Shown here: in pieces, positions 62,860 through 64,000 of the stretch
Position numbering within the stretch: the first letter of the stretch is position 1
Layout: every line of letters begins with the position of its first letter
Source of the DNA: Streptomyces spinoverrucosus
GTDB lineage: Bacteria; Actinomycetota; Actinomycetes; Streptomycetales; Streptomycetaceae
Assembly: GCF_006539505.1 (NCBI RefSeq)
Contig: NZ_BJND01000022.1
Span: forward strand, 23,836 to 87,835
Reading direction: 5' to 3'
DNA: 64,000 bases
The notes under the pieces: model-generated
Told to the model about the DNA's origin: nothing
The model's database searches: none
What the model saw: only the letters and a program-made list of their open reading frames with translations
Position numbers and translations under genes: made by a program

Positions 62860-62894
62860 CAGCCAGGTCAAACACGTCCGATGGGATCTACGAA

Positions 62895-63089
62895 GTGACT
62901 GCATGGCAGATCGTCAAACGCCTGCTCCAAAACGGCCGTGGTCAGCTCGCGACGCTGATCGTCTTCGACGTGCTTGTGGCGTGGGTGGCCGTGGCGCTGC
63001 TGCCGCCTGGCTATCTGATGGTCGCGGTGGCTCCCGCAGTCGTGGTGAACGCGCTCCTGATCAGTCGCTGGAACGGATCCCAGCGTTAG
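62895..63089 (+). CDS. Small two-helix membrane protein, candidate immunity protein
   Basis: A 64-residue product starting at GTG 62895. Residues about 18-38 (QLATLIVFDVLVAWVAVALL) and 41-58 (GYLMVAVAPAVVVNALLI) are membrane helices; both ends are basic. Its place right behind the RHS tip is where immunity genes stand in polymorphic toxin systems, and a membrane immunity protein would fit a membrane-active toxin. The ribosome site is weak and a hairpin separates the two genes, so the link is a proposal. Confidence 0.45.
   Translation: MTAWQIVKRLLQNGRGQLATLIVFDVLVAWVAVALLPPGYLMVAVAPAVVVNALLISRWNGSQR

Positions 63090-64000
<911 letters not shown>

Overview
The window is chromosomal DNA of a high-GC actinobacterium, almost certainly Streptomyces. 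Grounds: very high G+C with strong G/C third-position bias, many GTG starts, Tat and lipoprotein signals of actinobacterial type, and families typical of streptomycetes (SpoIIE-type phosphatase, ECF41 sigma factor, MocR regulator, DUF4326, SWIM/DUF6493 pair, MmyB-type XRE regulator, secreted RHS protein). No species can be named from the sequence.

Layout. 1-5.5 kb: the 3' part of a GAF-PP2C-HATPase phosphatase, then a complete RbsA/RbsC/RbsB-like sugar importer. 5.6-12.4 kb: housekeeping genes (GNAT, two DUF21-CBS membrane proteins, SGNH hydrolase, DUF4326 protein, purB, mug-like glycosylase), then a SoxR/MerR-type promoter box and a thioredoxin-fold protein. 12.4-15.2 kb: a decayed IS5-type transposase, an APH-fold kinase, a secreted ricin-type lectin and an unknown gene. 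15.2-26.3 kb: an ABC exporter divergent from a two-component system, ROK and GntR regulators meeting at a strong hairpin, ECF41 sigma divergent from an alpha/beta hydrolase, a MocR regulator and a Tat-exported PhoD phosphatase. 26.4-36.8 kb: SWIM and DUF6493 genes overlapping by ATGA, a membrane-ACT-GNAT fusion, an array of 11-bp repeats, a Cys/Met-metabolism PLP enzyme divergent from its probable Lrp regulator, a DUF885 hydrolase and an SDR.

36.9-47.0 kb is a carbohydrate-use locus: a GH63-like hydrolase, two MalF/G-type permeases, a sugar-binding lipoprotein and a LacI regulator on the minus strand, divergent from a secreted 1217-residue clan GH-A hydrolase. Three copies of the palindrome CGAACCGGTTCG (one with a mismatch) lie in the shared 370-bp control region. 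The likely logic is extracellular cleavage, ABC uptake and intracellular trimming, all repressed by LacI.

47.1-53.4 kb is a graveyard of mobile DNA: only the last ~69 codons of sbcC remain, next to the C-terminal end of a tyrosine integrase, a headless and frameshifted metallo-beta-lactamase-fold gene, an XRE regulator, the tail of a VRR-NUC nuclease, several small plasmid-type genes and one apparent insertion-sequence end. 53.7-63.1 kb is a secretion-related island: an I36-inhibitor-like secreted protein, a lipoprotein, a membrane-anchored protein, then a 2267-residue RHS protein carrying a lytic-transglycosylase domain and a variable, AT-richer C-terminal tip, followed by a two-helix membrane protein that may be its immunity partner. 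The window closes in a dnaK pseudogene that has an internal deletion and is cut by the same 16-bp sequence seen at the insertion-sequence end near 52.07 kb.

All identifications rest on reading the translations; no database search was run.
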